From Methanospirillum stamsii (GTDB lineage Archaea; Halobacteriota; Methanomicrobia; Methanomicrobiales; Methanospirillaceae), in the NCBI RefSeq assembly GCF_046244385.1, contig NZ_CP176366.1, positions 124,001 to 188,000 on the forward strand: DNA of 64,000 nucleotides. The letters are read 5' to 3'. The notes below the pieces were generated by a model that made no database searches, was not told the DNA's origin, and saw nothing but the letters and a program-made list of their open reading frames with translations. Positions 35,736 through 44,398 of the stretch are shown piece by piece (positions within the stretch are counted from its first letter, which is position 1; every line of letters starts with the position of its first letter). The translations under genes were made by a program, and so were the position numbers.

Positions 35736-36920
35736 TCAGGTAACATGATAAGGATTTAAATATTTTTTCAGATATTTACTTCCCTCAATCCCGAAATATT
35801 GTAATGAATCATTCCAGAATATCCGACTTGAAATGGCAATATGTGGAAATGGAATTAATTTTACATCACCTATCAGGGGTTGAATCAGAGGATCTCCAAC
35901 AATCACATCAAATGATCCAGAAGAAATAAGATTTTCCAAACCATCTTCTGAATTCAAATGTACATCTCCGGGAATTGAGAGAGTTGAATCCATTTCAAAG
36001 AATGAACAAACAATGACATCACTGAATCCAAAATCAGAGATTAGACATTCTCGTAATGAATTCCCGATTACCTGATCTGCAACTATGCAGGCCGTGCCAT
36101 TATTTTTGGATTTATCTAAATCAAGATTATTTAACCGGATTCGAGATTTAGAGTCCTTAATACATTCTGAAATAGTGACTGAAAAAAATTTTGCTGCTGA
36201 TTCACCGATTGGAACACCCGTAACATAAGGAATTCCATATTTTTCTTCCATATACCTGGCAGCGGCAAGACCGGAACGTGAAACAACAAGATTCAATTCT
36301 GCCTTTCCAGATTGCATTATTGCATCAATTTTGCTGTTACCACCCCAACATGAAATAACCGTGTAACCTGCATCATTAATGAAAGAACAAAGACTCCTTT
36401 CCGGGTCATTATTTCCTAAATCGAGCGGAGTTGCTCCGATAATATTTACAGAATTTTTAATTTTCTCTCCGGATTCCAGAATAAAATTCTTTGCAATGGC
36501 AAGAAAAGCTGAAGATGCTCCGACATCATAATAATCAATTCCGTTTGCATCAAAAGTAATTACCGGAACTTTTGTTGAAGTTCGGATAATATGAGCAAGG
36601 GCCTTAAAATCAGTTCCGATTACCGTGGGGACCGGACTTCCGATAAGTGCAACAAATCGATTATCACTCTCACGAACAATCTTGTTTATCTTTTCAATGA
36701 AAAACTGGTCATCCCCGATTACTGCATCAATCTCCCGAAGTCCTGAACTGTAAACATGTGATGAAGATCCAAACCACCGTGGTTCATCATAGGCAGTAAA
36801 ATTCCCGGTACATCCTCCGGCATCATGAATAACAAGGATTCCATCCAGGGAAAACAGAGCTGAACAAAATCCGGAATAATCGGGAGAAAACGGAGGTAAA
36901 AATACCGATATATTATCCAT
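35736..36920 (-). CDS. Nitrogenase component 1-like protein, NifK-type (short)
   Basis: 394 residues, shorter than NifK (about 520). Near the N-terminus it has PPFSPDYSGFCSAL (Cys19) and HDAGGCTGNF (Cys37), matching the first two P-cluster cysteine positions. The third position, normally a Cys in the IGDD segment, reads IGSPVPTVIGTD with no cysteine. Later GVPIGESAAKFF and IVADQVIGNSLR fit the component 1 fold. It follows the NifD-like gene without a gap. It is therefore a divergent partner subunit as in dark-operative or F430-type reductases, not a true nitrogenase; the substrate is unknown. Confidence 0.82.
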   Translation of the reverse strand: MDNISVFLPPFSPDYSGFCSALFSLDGILVIHDAGGCTGNFTAYDEPRWFGSSSHVYSSGLREIDAVIGDDQFFIEKINKIVRESDNRFVALIGSPVPTVIGTDFKALAHIIRTSTKVPVITFDANGIDYYDVGASSAFLAIAKNFILESGEKIKNSVNIIGATPLDLGNNDPERSLCSFINDAGYTVISCWGGNSKIDAIMQSGKAELNLVVSRSGLAAARYMEEKYGIPYVTGVPIGESAAKFFSVTISECIKDSKSRIRLNNLDLDKSKNNGTACIVADQVIGNSLRECLISDFGFSDVIVCSFFEMDSTLSIPGDVHLNSEDGLENLISSGSFDVIVGDPLIQPLIGDVKLIPFPHIAISSRIFWNDSLQYFGIEGSKYLKKYLNPYHVT

Positions 36921-38222
36921 TCAAATCACCAGGCCGGAAGCATAAACCATAGATTTAAAATCCTGTGGGACATCAGTCACGGCATCCATCTCATGAAGTA
37001 GTGATATCAGACCAGAATACCCAAAGGGTTGTTTTTCCAGACCCCAGGGCACTGTTTTAGCTCCAGGGCAATAATATCCTGCATCAAACCCGATGGCGTA
37101 ATCCGTATGTAATTGCATATCCCGGGCATCAGCCATTTTCGGATGACTTGATGAAAAAACTTTCATAGAGGGATTGTGTTTTTTTAACCATTGTACATGC
37201 GTTTTTTCCCATTCCTGAACAGCATCAGCAAATATATATGGAACATCAATGCCAATTTCCACAAATGTTCTTGCCAGTTCAAATGGAGCAGCATTCGCAG
37301 TTGAACCTACAGCAACCGAAACTGATTCCCCATGGACATCAGTAAACCACTTTGTTGTATCAATGGCCTCATCCCGATAATCATCCAACTCGAATGATTC
37401 ATTGAATGTTTTTTCAAACATGTGGTACATCCCATCAATACGCTCAATACCATATGAATGGTATGCCGAAATCCAAGGGATATTCAAACGGTTTTTTAAA
37501 TCCTGTGCTGCAAGAATTCCTGCTGGTTTTATGAGAAGATTATATGATGAAGTAGCCATTACCTGAAATTCTTCATAAGATGAGTAATTTGTAATGTGCC
37601 GAATTTCCCGGTCTTTTGTTTGGCATAGTACTTCATAAAATTCACTGGTTTCATCTATGCTAGCAAAATTTCCAAGAATATTAATTGAATCGTCATGTTT
37701 GGCAGATGGTTGCAAAAACTTGTATACCGTCTCCTGGACTTTAAGGGGGGGTGCATTGGGCGTGTGCATGCAGATAGGATCCATTCTGCATAATCGAACT
37801 GGAATCCCTGTTTTTCTCTCAATTTCTGCTACCAGGTTATCATAATCCGAACCAAGGAGGTCATCTATACAGGTACTACAGATGATTAAGGCTTTCATCC
37901 CAGTACGACGTAATATCTCCTCGGATACACGGGGAATGTTATCCATATATGCTCCGGATACAATATCAGTTTCAGATAACCGATAACAAAAAAACCTGTC
38001 CCAGAAACCGAGATGAATTCCTGCAATTGCTGCATGACGGGCACATCCGGACGGTGAAACAAAGAGCATCGCTGATTCAGGAACCAACAGGGCAACCCTT
38101 ACTATTCCCCATCCGGCTGATGTGGGGGGACAATAATGGAGACAATCGGGTGATAATCCAGGGGGGTGAACTGATTCTTTGGAAACCAGAATATCATCCA
38201 GAGATATAATTTCCGCTTCCAT
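36921..38222 (-). CDS. Nitrogenase component 1-like protein, NifD-type
   Basis: 433 residues. Three conserved cysteine positions are present: Cys27/Cys31 in SPDCLHYCPPTSAGWG, Cys60 in SPSGCARHAA, and Cys115/Cys118 in IICSTCIDDLLGSD. They match the three P-cluster ligands of NifD, so a [4Fe-4S] or P-like cluster is expected. GIPVRLCRMDPI and YHSYGIERIDGMYHMF follow. Its start overlaps the NifH-like stop by one base, and the NifK-like gene begins directly after it. The size and lack of nif assembly genes point to the group IV nitrogenase-like proteins, whose known members act on tetrapyrroles (CfbCD) or organosulfur compounds. Confidence 0.85.
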   Translation of the reverse strand: MEAEIISLDDILVSKESVHPPGLSPDCLHYCPPTSAGWGIVRVALLVPESAMLFVSPSGCARHAAIAGIHLGFWDRFFCYRLSETDIVSGAYMDNIPRVSEEILRRTGMKALIICSTCIDDLLGSDYDNLVAEIERKTGIPVRLCRMDPICMHTPNAPPLKVQETVYKFLQPSAKHDDSINILGNFASIDETSEFYEVLCQTKDREIRHITNYSSYEEFQVMATSSYNLLIKPAGILAAQDLKNRLNIPWISAYHSYGIERIDGMYHMFEKTFNESFELDDYRDEAIDTTKWFTDVHGESVSVAVGSTANAAPFELARTFVEIGIDVPYIFADAVQEWEKTHVQWLKKHNPSMKVFSSSHPKMADARDMQLHTDYAIGFDAGYYCPGAKTVPWGLEKQPFGYSGLISLLHEMDAVTDVPQDFKSMVYASGLVI

Positions 38223-38980
38223 CAGTTTTCCTTCCCGGTTCCAGCAATTTGTGAGGCAATCTCAAGAAAAGAGCATGAAATTATACAATTAACATCTCCC
38301 TGGATCGGAGTCATGTTTCGCTCTTCCCAGTACTGGATACTTGACGAACGAGGGATATTCCCGATAATAGGACTATCAATTTCTTTGGCAAATTGAGTTA
38401 CTATCTCTTCTTCATTCTCAATGTTACGGCAATTCATAATAAGTCCTTTCAATTTTGCATAATTCCGATTTTCAAAGTTATCCAGAGCTTTTTTGATATT
38501 ATTCGCAGCATAAAGTGACATCTTTTCTCCGGATGTAACAATAATGACCTCATCGGCATACCCCTCACGAAGAGGCATGGCAAAGCCTCCGCAGACAACA
38601 TCACCCAGAACGTCGTACAAAACGAAATCCGGTTTGAAAATTTCATAAGCCTGGAGAGATTCCAGAGTGTTGAAGGTTGTAATAATTCCCCTACCGGCAC
38701 ATCCAAGACCCGGAATTGGACCTCCGGCTTCAACACATACAATTCCATTATATCCTACAAGACTAATCTCATCAAGCGAAGAACATGAATGAAATTCCCG
38801 TAAATAATTCATAACCGGAGTAACTCGTTGACCATTTGTCAGATTTATAGTTGAATCAGCTTTTGGATCACACCCAATCTGCATAACCCGGTACCCAAGA
38901 ACTGACAATGCTGCAGATAATGAACTTGTAACGGTTGATTTACCAATCCCACCTTTCCCATAGATTGCAATTTTTTTCAT
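38222..38980 (-). CDS. NifH-like nitrogenase reductase (iron protein) homologue
   Basis: 252 residues. Walker A is GKGGIGKST (residues 8-16), followed by GCDPKADST (switch region). The two [4Fe-4S] ligands are Cys94 in GLGCAGRG and Cys130 in DVVCGGFAMP. Arg97 occupies the position that is ADP-ribosylated in some NifH proteins. The protein would form a homodimer around one cluster and pass electrons with ATP hydrolysis to the adjacent component 1-like pair. It overlaps the ABC ATPase gene by ATGA, so import and reduction genes are translationally coupled. This coupling is the most unusual point of the window. Confidence 0.92.
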   Translation of the reverse strand: MKKIAIYGKGGIGKSTVTSSLSAALSVLGYRVMQIGCDPKADSTINLTNGQRVTPVMNYLREFHSCSSLDEISLVGYNGIVCVEAGGPIPGLGCAGRGIITTFNTLESLQAYEIFKPDFVLYDVLGDVVCGGFAMPLREGYADEVIIVTSGEKMSLYAANNIKKALDNFENRNYAKLKGLIMNCRNIENEEEIVTQFAKEIDSPIIGNIPRSSSIQYWEERNMTPIQGDVNCIISCSFLEIASQIAGTGKEN

Positions 38981-39807
38981 GACGCAACCTCATTTCCTGA
39001 ATTATTTCCGGATAACGAACGATGGAGAGGATTCGAAACAAGCGGAATAATCGCTTTAAGATGGGCGTTATTGTGAGGAATTGAGAAAATACCAATATTC
39101 ATTCCATAGGTGGCATTCAGGTTATTCTCTGATAATACCTTGTCAGATTCACCAAAACAACTATTCCCATCACGATCCATAAGAAGTGCTTTATCAGAGA
39201 GATACATTGCATGTTCAGGCTGATGTGTTGTCATGATTATTGCAAGGTTTTCTTCTCGTTTCAGAGAGATCATAAGATCAAGAACATGATACTGATTCCG
39301 GTAATCAAGTGCCGAGGTAGGTTCATCAAAAATGATACAATCAGCCTGTGATGCTAATGCACGGGCAATGAGAACCATCTGTTTTTCTCCTCCGCTTAAA
39401 TCAGAGAAGATCCTATCTGCAAATCCTGCCATTCCAACTTTTTCCAGGGATTCACGAGCACAATTCCAATCATCATGAGATGGAGAAGAAAACCTTCTGA
39501 TAAACCGGGTCCTTCCCATGAGGACCATTTCAAGGACAGTGTATTGAAATACACTCTGGTGAATTTGAGGCACATATCCAATATGGCAATTTTTCTTTTC
39601 TTTATCCTGCACTAGTCCATTAATATAAACAGAACCGCCGGAAATCTGATGAATTCCAAGCAGACATTTTAAGAGGGTTGTTTTCCCAGTGCCATTCGGA
39701 CCTAAAATTGAGAGAATTTCACCATTATTTACGTTAAAATTTAAATTTTTAAAGATGGTTTTTCCTGTTCCATACTTAAACATTCCATTTTTCATTTCAA
39801 TATTCAT
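38977..39807 (-). CDS. FecE/BtuD-type ABC importer ATPase
   Basis: 276 residues from ATG 39807 (MNIEMKNGMF); ATG 39819 is an in-frame alternative. Walker A is LGPNGTGKTT, the Q-loop VPQIHQSV, the signature LSGGEKQMVLIARAL, Walker B CIIFDEPTSALD and the switch His TTHQPEHAM. It overlaps the end of the permease gene by 11 bp and the start of the NifH-like gene by 4 bp. It powers the third importer, whose cargo is presumably the substrate or cofactor of the nitrogenase-like proteins. Confidence 0.92.
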   Translation of the reverse strand: MNIEMKNGMFKYGTGKTIFKNLNFNVNNGEILSILGPNGTGKTTLLKCLLGIHQISGGSVYINGLVQDKEKKNCHIGYVPQIHQSVFQYTVLEMVLMGRTRFIRRFSSPSHDDWNCARESLEKVGMAGFADRIFSDLSGGEKQMVLIARALASQADCIIFDEPTSALDYRNQYHVLDLMISLKREENLAIIMTTHQPEHAMYLSDKALLMDRDGNSCFGESDKVLSENNLNATYGMNIGIFSIPHNNAHLKAIIPLVSNPLHRSLSGNNSGNEVAS

Positions 39808-40828
39808 TCCAACCACCATTTTGATTTCTTTTCAGGAGATATCCAAAAATAACCACACCAACAATTGCAGTTAATATCCCCAGAGGGATCTCATAAGGAG
39901 TTAAAGTCCGGGCAATGGTATCAACAAAAGCAAGATAAGCGGCCCCCAGAGAGATGCATGCAGGAATCAGAAAGAGATGATTTGATCCTACTATCATTCG
40001 TGCAATATGAGGGATTGCAAGTCCTACCCACCCAATAATTCCACTAACAGATACTGCCAGAGCAACAATTACTGAAACACAAAGAATTATTATCCATTTA
40101 TCATACTCAACGTTTACACCAAGGGCTCTTGCTTCCTGATCACTTTGAGAAAGAACATTGATTCTCCAACGAAGTCTCCACAAGATATAAACGCAAATAA
40201 GAAACGGGATAACTATTAACCCGAATTTCTCATAATTAGCAGAGATGAGACTTCCCATGAGCCAGAACACAATTCCGGGCAATTGATCCTGAGGATCTGC
40301 ACATAATTTCAGGAGAGATATCATTGCAGTAAAAAATGCACTGATAATTACACCGGCAAGAACGAGAACCAGAACGGGTGTGACACTATCCTTTCTTGCA
40401 AGGAAATATGCAGCCAGAACTGCCAGGTTTCCAAATATGAATGCGAAAATAAATATTAACAACGAACTTTGAGACAATAACATGGCTAATACGCCACCAA
40501 ATCCTGCACCTGCTGCTACTCCGAGAATATGGGGGCTCACCAGAGGATTTTTAAAAATACCCTGAAAAGCAGCTCCGGAAACAGCTAATCCTGCTCCAAT
40601 CAGCATACCTATTAGCAAACGAGGTAGACGAAGGTTAATAATTACCCGTTCATCAATTTCTGGCCAGAAAGGTGTTACCGGATAAACCTGCGAGATAAGA
40701 ATCCCGAATACATTCTTAATATCAACAGGATATCTCCCACAAACAAGTGAGAAAAAAAAGACTGCCAATGGAAGAAGAATAAAAAAATATGGAGAACTCA
40801 TCAGAGTTCTCAGGTTGATTCCAGGCAT
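39797..40828 (-). CDS. FecCD/BtuC-type ABC permease
   Basis: 343 residues, about ten helices. Hallmarks are INLRLPRLLIGMLIGAGLAV, IFKNPLVSPHILGVAAGAGFG, QEARALGVNVEYDK, VSGIIGWVGLAIPHIARMIVG and the C-terminal VVIFGYLL. It begins one base after the SBP H stop and runs into the ATPase gene. It is the membrane core of the importer fused by operon structure to the NifHDK-like genes. Confidence 0.93.
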   Translation of the reverse strand: MPGINLRTLMSSPYFFILLPLAVFFFSLVCGRYPVDIKNVFGILISQVYPVTPFWPEIDERVIINLRLPRLLIGMLIGAGLAVSGAAFQGIFKNPLVSPHILGVAAGAGFGGVLAMLLSQSSLLIFIFAFIFGNLAVLAAYFLARKDSVTPVLVLVLAGVIISAFFTAMISLLKLCADPQDQLPGIVFWLMGSLISANYEKFGLIVIPFLICVYILWRLRWRINVLSQSDQEARALGVNVEYDKWIIILCVSVIVALAVSVSGIIGWVGLAIPHIARMIVGSNHLFLIPACISLGAAYLAFVDTIARTLTPYEIPLGILTAIVGVVIFGYLLKRNQNGGWNEY

Positions 40829-40829
40829 A

Positions 40830-41966
40830 TCAAACGATTGCGTTATTCAAATTCGTGAATAAAATTTCCTCTATTTCTTCATCATTAAGGTCATAATCAT
40901 AATAAACCTTATAAAACTTTTTCATATCCTCCCGGAGATTGAAATCAAAGAGTTCAGGATGTTGAATTTCCATTAACCATTCCCACATCAGAGGAGATTC
41001 CTGGTTTGGTGGATCCCACCGATACCCGCCAAGGGGAACTTTGTAAACACGTCCATTCTTCACCGCATCAATTCCTGCCCAGTCCTGTCCATCAATACGG
41101 TTTTCAAGAATATCCTGTGGAGTTAAATCATCAAAGTTACCAATATAGATGATCTCCGGATCCCAATTGATGATCTGCTCCATACTTACCTGGGTACTTG
41201 AACCAGGGACTTCTGAAGCGACGTTTTTAGCACCAGTAAGTCCGAAATAATAATCATTGTAAGTTCCGCTACCACTCACGGTCAGTTGATCACCATAAGG
41301 AAGAGAAAGAACGCGAGGTTTATCAGTTTCAGCGATATTTGCGGTTTTTTCTTTAATTTTCGCACTCATACCCTGCTGATAGGTAATCAGATTGTCAGCT
41401 TGTTCCTGCCGGTCTAACACTTCTCCAAATAATTTAATCCAGGTTTCCAAGTCCTCCTGAGTACCATACTTAAGACAAATAACTGGAATCCCGGCATCTT
41501 CCAAGGGTTTGTAAAGTTCTTCACCGTACTGTGCCCACTGGAAAACAACATCAGGATCCAATTTCAGGATTTCTTCAACATTTGGTTCAAACATACCTCC
41601 CTGAATGAAATTTGTCTCAATGGTAAGCAGATCCGGATCCATCTTCCCAAGAATTCCATTTTTAATAGCAGCCATAGAAGAGGGATTCATACCAACCAGT
41701 CTGCTCCCATCACCATCTAATGTATACACCATCGAAGCAGCGGGTATTGGTATGGTAATTACCCGTTCCACATGTTCAGGAATTGTCACCATCTCTCCCC
41801 GTTGATCTAATACCATTTTTGTACCGGAGTTATCTTCAGCACCCGATACTATCATACTAAAGCAACTAACAAGGACACCTAAAGAAATTATGAGCATTAA
41901 GAGAGAACTTTTACTTTTTTTCTCCCTTTTACTATATTTTCCGTTCATCTCGGTTTGACTAACCAT
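40830..41966 (-). CDS. BtuF/FepB-type substrate-binding protein of nitrogenase-like operon (SBP H)
   Basis: 378 residues. A charged start (KREKKSKSS) precedes a signal helix ending near IVSGA-EDN. The family core shows VLDQRGEMVTIPEHVERVITI, ILKLDPDVVFQWAQYGEE, AGIPVICLKYG, EQIINWDPEIIYIG and GIDAVKNGRVYKVPLGGYRW. It differs from the orphan subfamily and is closest to iron-complex-type SBPs. It is the first gene of the six-gene operon (SBP, permease, ATPase, NifH-like, NifD-like, NifK-like). A methyltransferase gene diverges upstream. Confidence 0.88.
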   Translation of the reverse strand: MVSQTEMNGKYSKREKKSKSSLLMLIISLGVLVSCFSMIVSGAEDNSGTKMVLDQRGEMVTIPEHVERVITIPIPAASMVYTLDGDGSRLVGMNPSSMAAIKNGILGKMDPDLLTIETNFIQGGMFEPNVEEILKLDPDVVFQWAQYGEELYKPLEDAGIPVICLKYGTQEDLETWIKLFGEVLDRQEQADNLITYQQGMSAKIKEKTANIAETDKPRVLSLPYGDQLTVSGSGTYNDYYFGLTGAKNVASEVPGSSTQVSMEQIINWDPEIIYIGNFDDLTPQDILENRIDGQDWAGIDAVKNGRVYKVPLGGYRWDPPNQESPLMWEWLMEIQHPELFDFNLREDMKKFYKVYYDYDLNDEEIEEILFTNLNNAIV

Positions 41967-42545
41967 CGATTACTATCTAAATTTAGGTTTTCAATAAAAT
42001 ACGCCAAAATATTTTTATTTTGATGCAATTCAAAAAAAATGGAGTAATTATTGGCAGTCAATAAAAAATTCAGGAAATGAATATTATGTTCATTGGATTA
42101 AATTCGCCCATGAGATCAAAAATCTCAGAAAATTATACTTTTTTAATTATCCATTGAATTTGTAAACTTATTCAGGGAATTTTTCATGATAATGATAATT
42201 TGCCAAATCCTTCAAACCAAAAAATGAACAATTTTCGGCCAATCTATATCATAATCGAAAAAAGAAATTTATATCCAGGGAAAAACGGACTTCAATTGCT
42301 TAAGTAATTTAAAAAAGCAATAATAATCCGAATCTAAAAACGCGATTGAATTCTCATCCGGATGATTTCTATCGAAACAAGCAAGATAGCAGATCAGATA
42401 AAAGACATGAGCGTTGCTGAATCTGAAATATTTAGGAAAACAACAAGCACAGAAAGATTTCATCAGATTATCGCAGAAACGGAAAATGTCAGATGCTAAT
42501 CCAATTAAGCCCTCTAACCGGAAAAATTTACCCGGAGTAAAACCA
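41967..42545. other. Divergent intergenic region, nitrogenase-like operon / O-methyltransferase
   Basis: 579 bp, very AT-rich. A good promoter core, AAAGAAATTTATATC, lies at 42261-42275 for the rightward gene. In-frame start-like codons at 42414 (TTG) and 42486 (ATG) could lengthen the methyltransferase, but ATG 42546 with GGAG is favoured. No other gene is seen. Confidence 0.5.
42268..42275 (+). promoter_or_regulatory. TATA box of O-methyltransferase unit
   Basis: TTTATATC preceded by the purine-rich AAAGAAA (BRE-like). Transcription would start around 42300, leaving a long leader before ATG 42546 or a shorter one before ATG 42486. Confidence 0.5.
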
Positions 42546-43568
42546 ATGAAAAATATACCTGAAGTAAAGAATGATTTTGGAAAGTTATACGAAAAACTGC
42601 TCACGAATCAGGAGAAAAACCTGTTTATAGCGGCAATAGAACTTGGAATCTTTCAGGAACTCTCGAACTGGAAAAGTACTGAAGAACTGGTGAAAAAATT
42701 AAACATCAATCAAAAAAATGCAGAAGTTTTTTTGAATTCTCTGGTTTCACTAGATTTAATCGAGAAAAAAAATGGTAGTTTCAAAAATCTGCCTGCAGTT
42801 GAGGAATTCTTTGCGGAAAAAAATGATAAATACCTTGGAGATAGCTTTCTGTCCTATTATGATTACTATAACATGTCCTCAACCCAGATTTGCGAACTTG
42901 TGAGAAACGGTCCGGGAGATGGGGAGATGCCCAATATCAATTCAGAAGATCTCTGGACAGAACATGCAAGGTTAACAGTGAATTTCCTTCGTGCAGGTAT
43001 GGCACAGCTTGCAATTCGCCATGTATCATCATTGCCGGAATATCCAACTTTTCGAAGGATGCTTGATCTCGGATGCGGTACCGGGGTCTTCGGGACATTA
43101 ATCACTATGAATCACCCCTCAATGAAAGCCGTTCTCTTTGATCGTCCGGCTGTTCTCCGTGTTGCACAGGAAGTAATTGATGAATATGAAATGGGCGATA
43201 GAGTACAGGTTACAGGAGGAGATTACATATGTGATCCGATTGGTGAGAATTATGACCTGGTCTGGGCCTCGGAGACACTCAATTTTGCCGGCGAACATCT
43301 GGATACTGTGATTAAAAAGATATTCAACGCTCTTAATCCGGGCGGAGTCTATGTAAGTTTATCAGACGGGATGACTGATGAAAGAACAAAACCAAAAGAG
43401 ATGATCATGGGAACTCTCATGACTGCTCTTTACGGAAATGATGTAGGGATGAGTGAAGGAGTTATTGCCAATGCCATGATAAAATCTGGTTTTGCATCGG
43501 TACAAAGCAGAACAGTAAAGACACCCATTGGAGAGATGGTAATGGATATTGCAAGAAAAAGTTCCTGA
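42546..43568 (+). CDS. O-methyltransferase with N-terminal dimerisation domain
   Basis: 340 residues from ATG 42546 (MKNIPEVKNDF), chosen because GGAG lies 8-9 nt upstream and the length matches the paralogue at 54313. The dimerisation domain runs through LFIAAIELGIFQELSNWKS; the SAM motif is MLDLGCGTGVFGTLITMNHP with AVLFDRPAVL, then GDYICDPIGENYDLVWAS and LNPGGVYVSLSDG. It is strongly similar to 54313-55332 and more distant from 33382-34419. It diverges from the SBP H operon and is followed by a second methyltransferase gene after 42 bp. BchU/CrtF/HIOMT-type reactions are possible. Confidence 0.87.
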   Translation: MKNIPEVKNDFGKLYEKLLTNQEKNLFIAAIELGIFQELSNWKSTEELVKKLNINQKNAEVFLNSLVSLDLIEKKNGSFKNLPAVEEFFAEKNDKYLGDSFLSYYDYYNMSSTQICELVRNGPGDGEMPNINSEDLWTEHARLTVNFLRAGMAQLAIRHVSSLPEYPTFRRMLDLGCGTGVFGTLITMNHPSMKAVLFDRPAVLRVAQEVIDEYEMGDRVQVTGGDYICDPIGENYDLVWASETLNFAGEHLDTVIKKIFNALNPGGVYVSLSDGMTDERTKPKEMIMGTLMTALYGNDVGMSEGVIANAMIKSGFASVQSRTVKTPIGEMVMDIARKSS

Positions 43569-43610
43569 AAACGGCATTTAGTGTAATCATTGATAATAAT
43601 AAGGGGAAAT

Positions 43611-44216
43611 ATGCTTAACAAATTCTTTCAGAATACCCAAAAACCACAAGGCAAACTTGGAAAGTTAATGTTGACTTTTATGAACTCAGGGCATGCAAAC
43701 CTGGCCACATGGGGATTTTCATACCTGAATTTACCTGCCAATTCACATATTTTAGATGTTGGTTGTGGTGGTGGGGCCAATATAGCAAAAATGCTAAAGG
43801 ATTCACCAGGAAGTATCGTGGACGGTTTAGACCATTCAGAGGAGAGTGTTGCTTTTAGTAAGAAAACAAATGCTTCTGAGCTTGGAAAACGCTGTACTAT
43901 CCGGCAGGGTGACGTATCGTGTTTGCCATATCCCGACCAGTCAATACATCTTGTTACTGCCTTTGAAACCATCTATTTTTGGCCAGATTTGGATGCTGCT
44001 TTCACCGAGATAAAACGGGTTCTTAAACCAGGGAGCAATTTTTTTATCTGCTGTGAGATGGATAATCCGGATAATACCACATGGACAGACCGGATTAATG
44101 GTATGAAAATCTATCGGGGGGAGTATTTACAAAACCGTCTTTTACAAGCGGGTTTTAAGGGGGTGAGTTTACACCGGAATGAAAAAGGATGGATGTGTTT
44201 AGAGGCGGTTTGTTAA
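43611..44216 (+). CDS. Class I SAM-dependent methyltransferase (Methyltransf_11 type)
   Basis: 201 residues from ATG 43611 (MLNKFFQNTQKPQGKLG), with AAGGGGAAAT upstream. Motif I is ILDVGCGGGANIAKML, strand-2 acid VDGLDHSEESV, then GDVSCLPYPDQSIHLVTAFETIYFW and IKRVLKPGSNFFICCE. The NPxxxLGKLMLTFMNSGHANLATWG-like N-terminus is common in bacterial and archaeal methyltransferases of unknown substrate. It is cotranscribed with the O-methyltransferase before it, suggesting successive methylations of one compound (inference). Confidence 0.85.
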   Translation: MLNKFFQNTQKPQGKLGKLMLTFMNSGHANLATWGFSYLNLPANSHILDVGCGGGANIAKMLKDSPGSIVDGLDHSEESVAFSKKTNASELGKRCTIRQGDVSCLPYPDQSIHLVTAFETIYFWPDLDAAFTEIKRVLKPGSNFFICCEMDNPDNTTWTDRINGMKIYRGEYLQNRLLQAGFKGVSLHRNEKGWMCLEAVC

Positions 44217-44398
44217 TCACCAACCTCCCCCACATAATTTGGGGATAATATCTTCCAAAAATACCCCAAATCTATAATCTGATACCAAAATCTTTTTTTC
44301 CGAGAAAAAAACGGTGACAACTTTTCGAAATATATTATCGTCAGATTAGTGCAAAATTTTCAAAAAGAAAGAACATTCGAATAAAAAATAGAGAATAA

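Noticed and set aside
36921..38980. True nitrogen-fixing nitrogenase
   Set aside because: Subunits are too short, cysteine pattern is incomplete in the NifK-like protein, and nifE, nifN and nifB are absent from the cluster.
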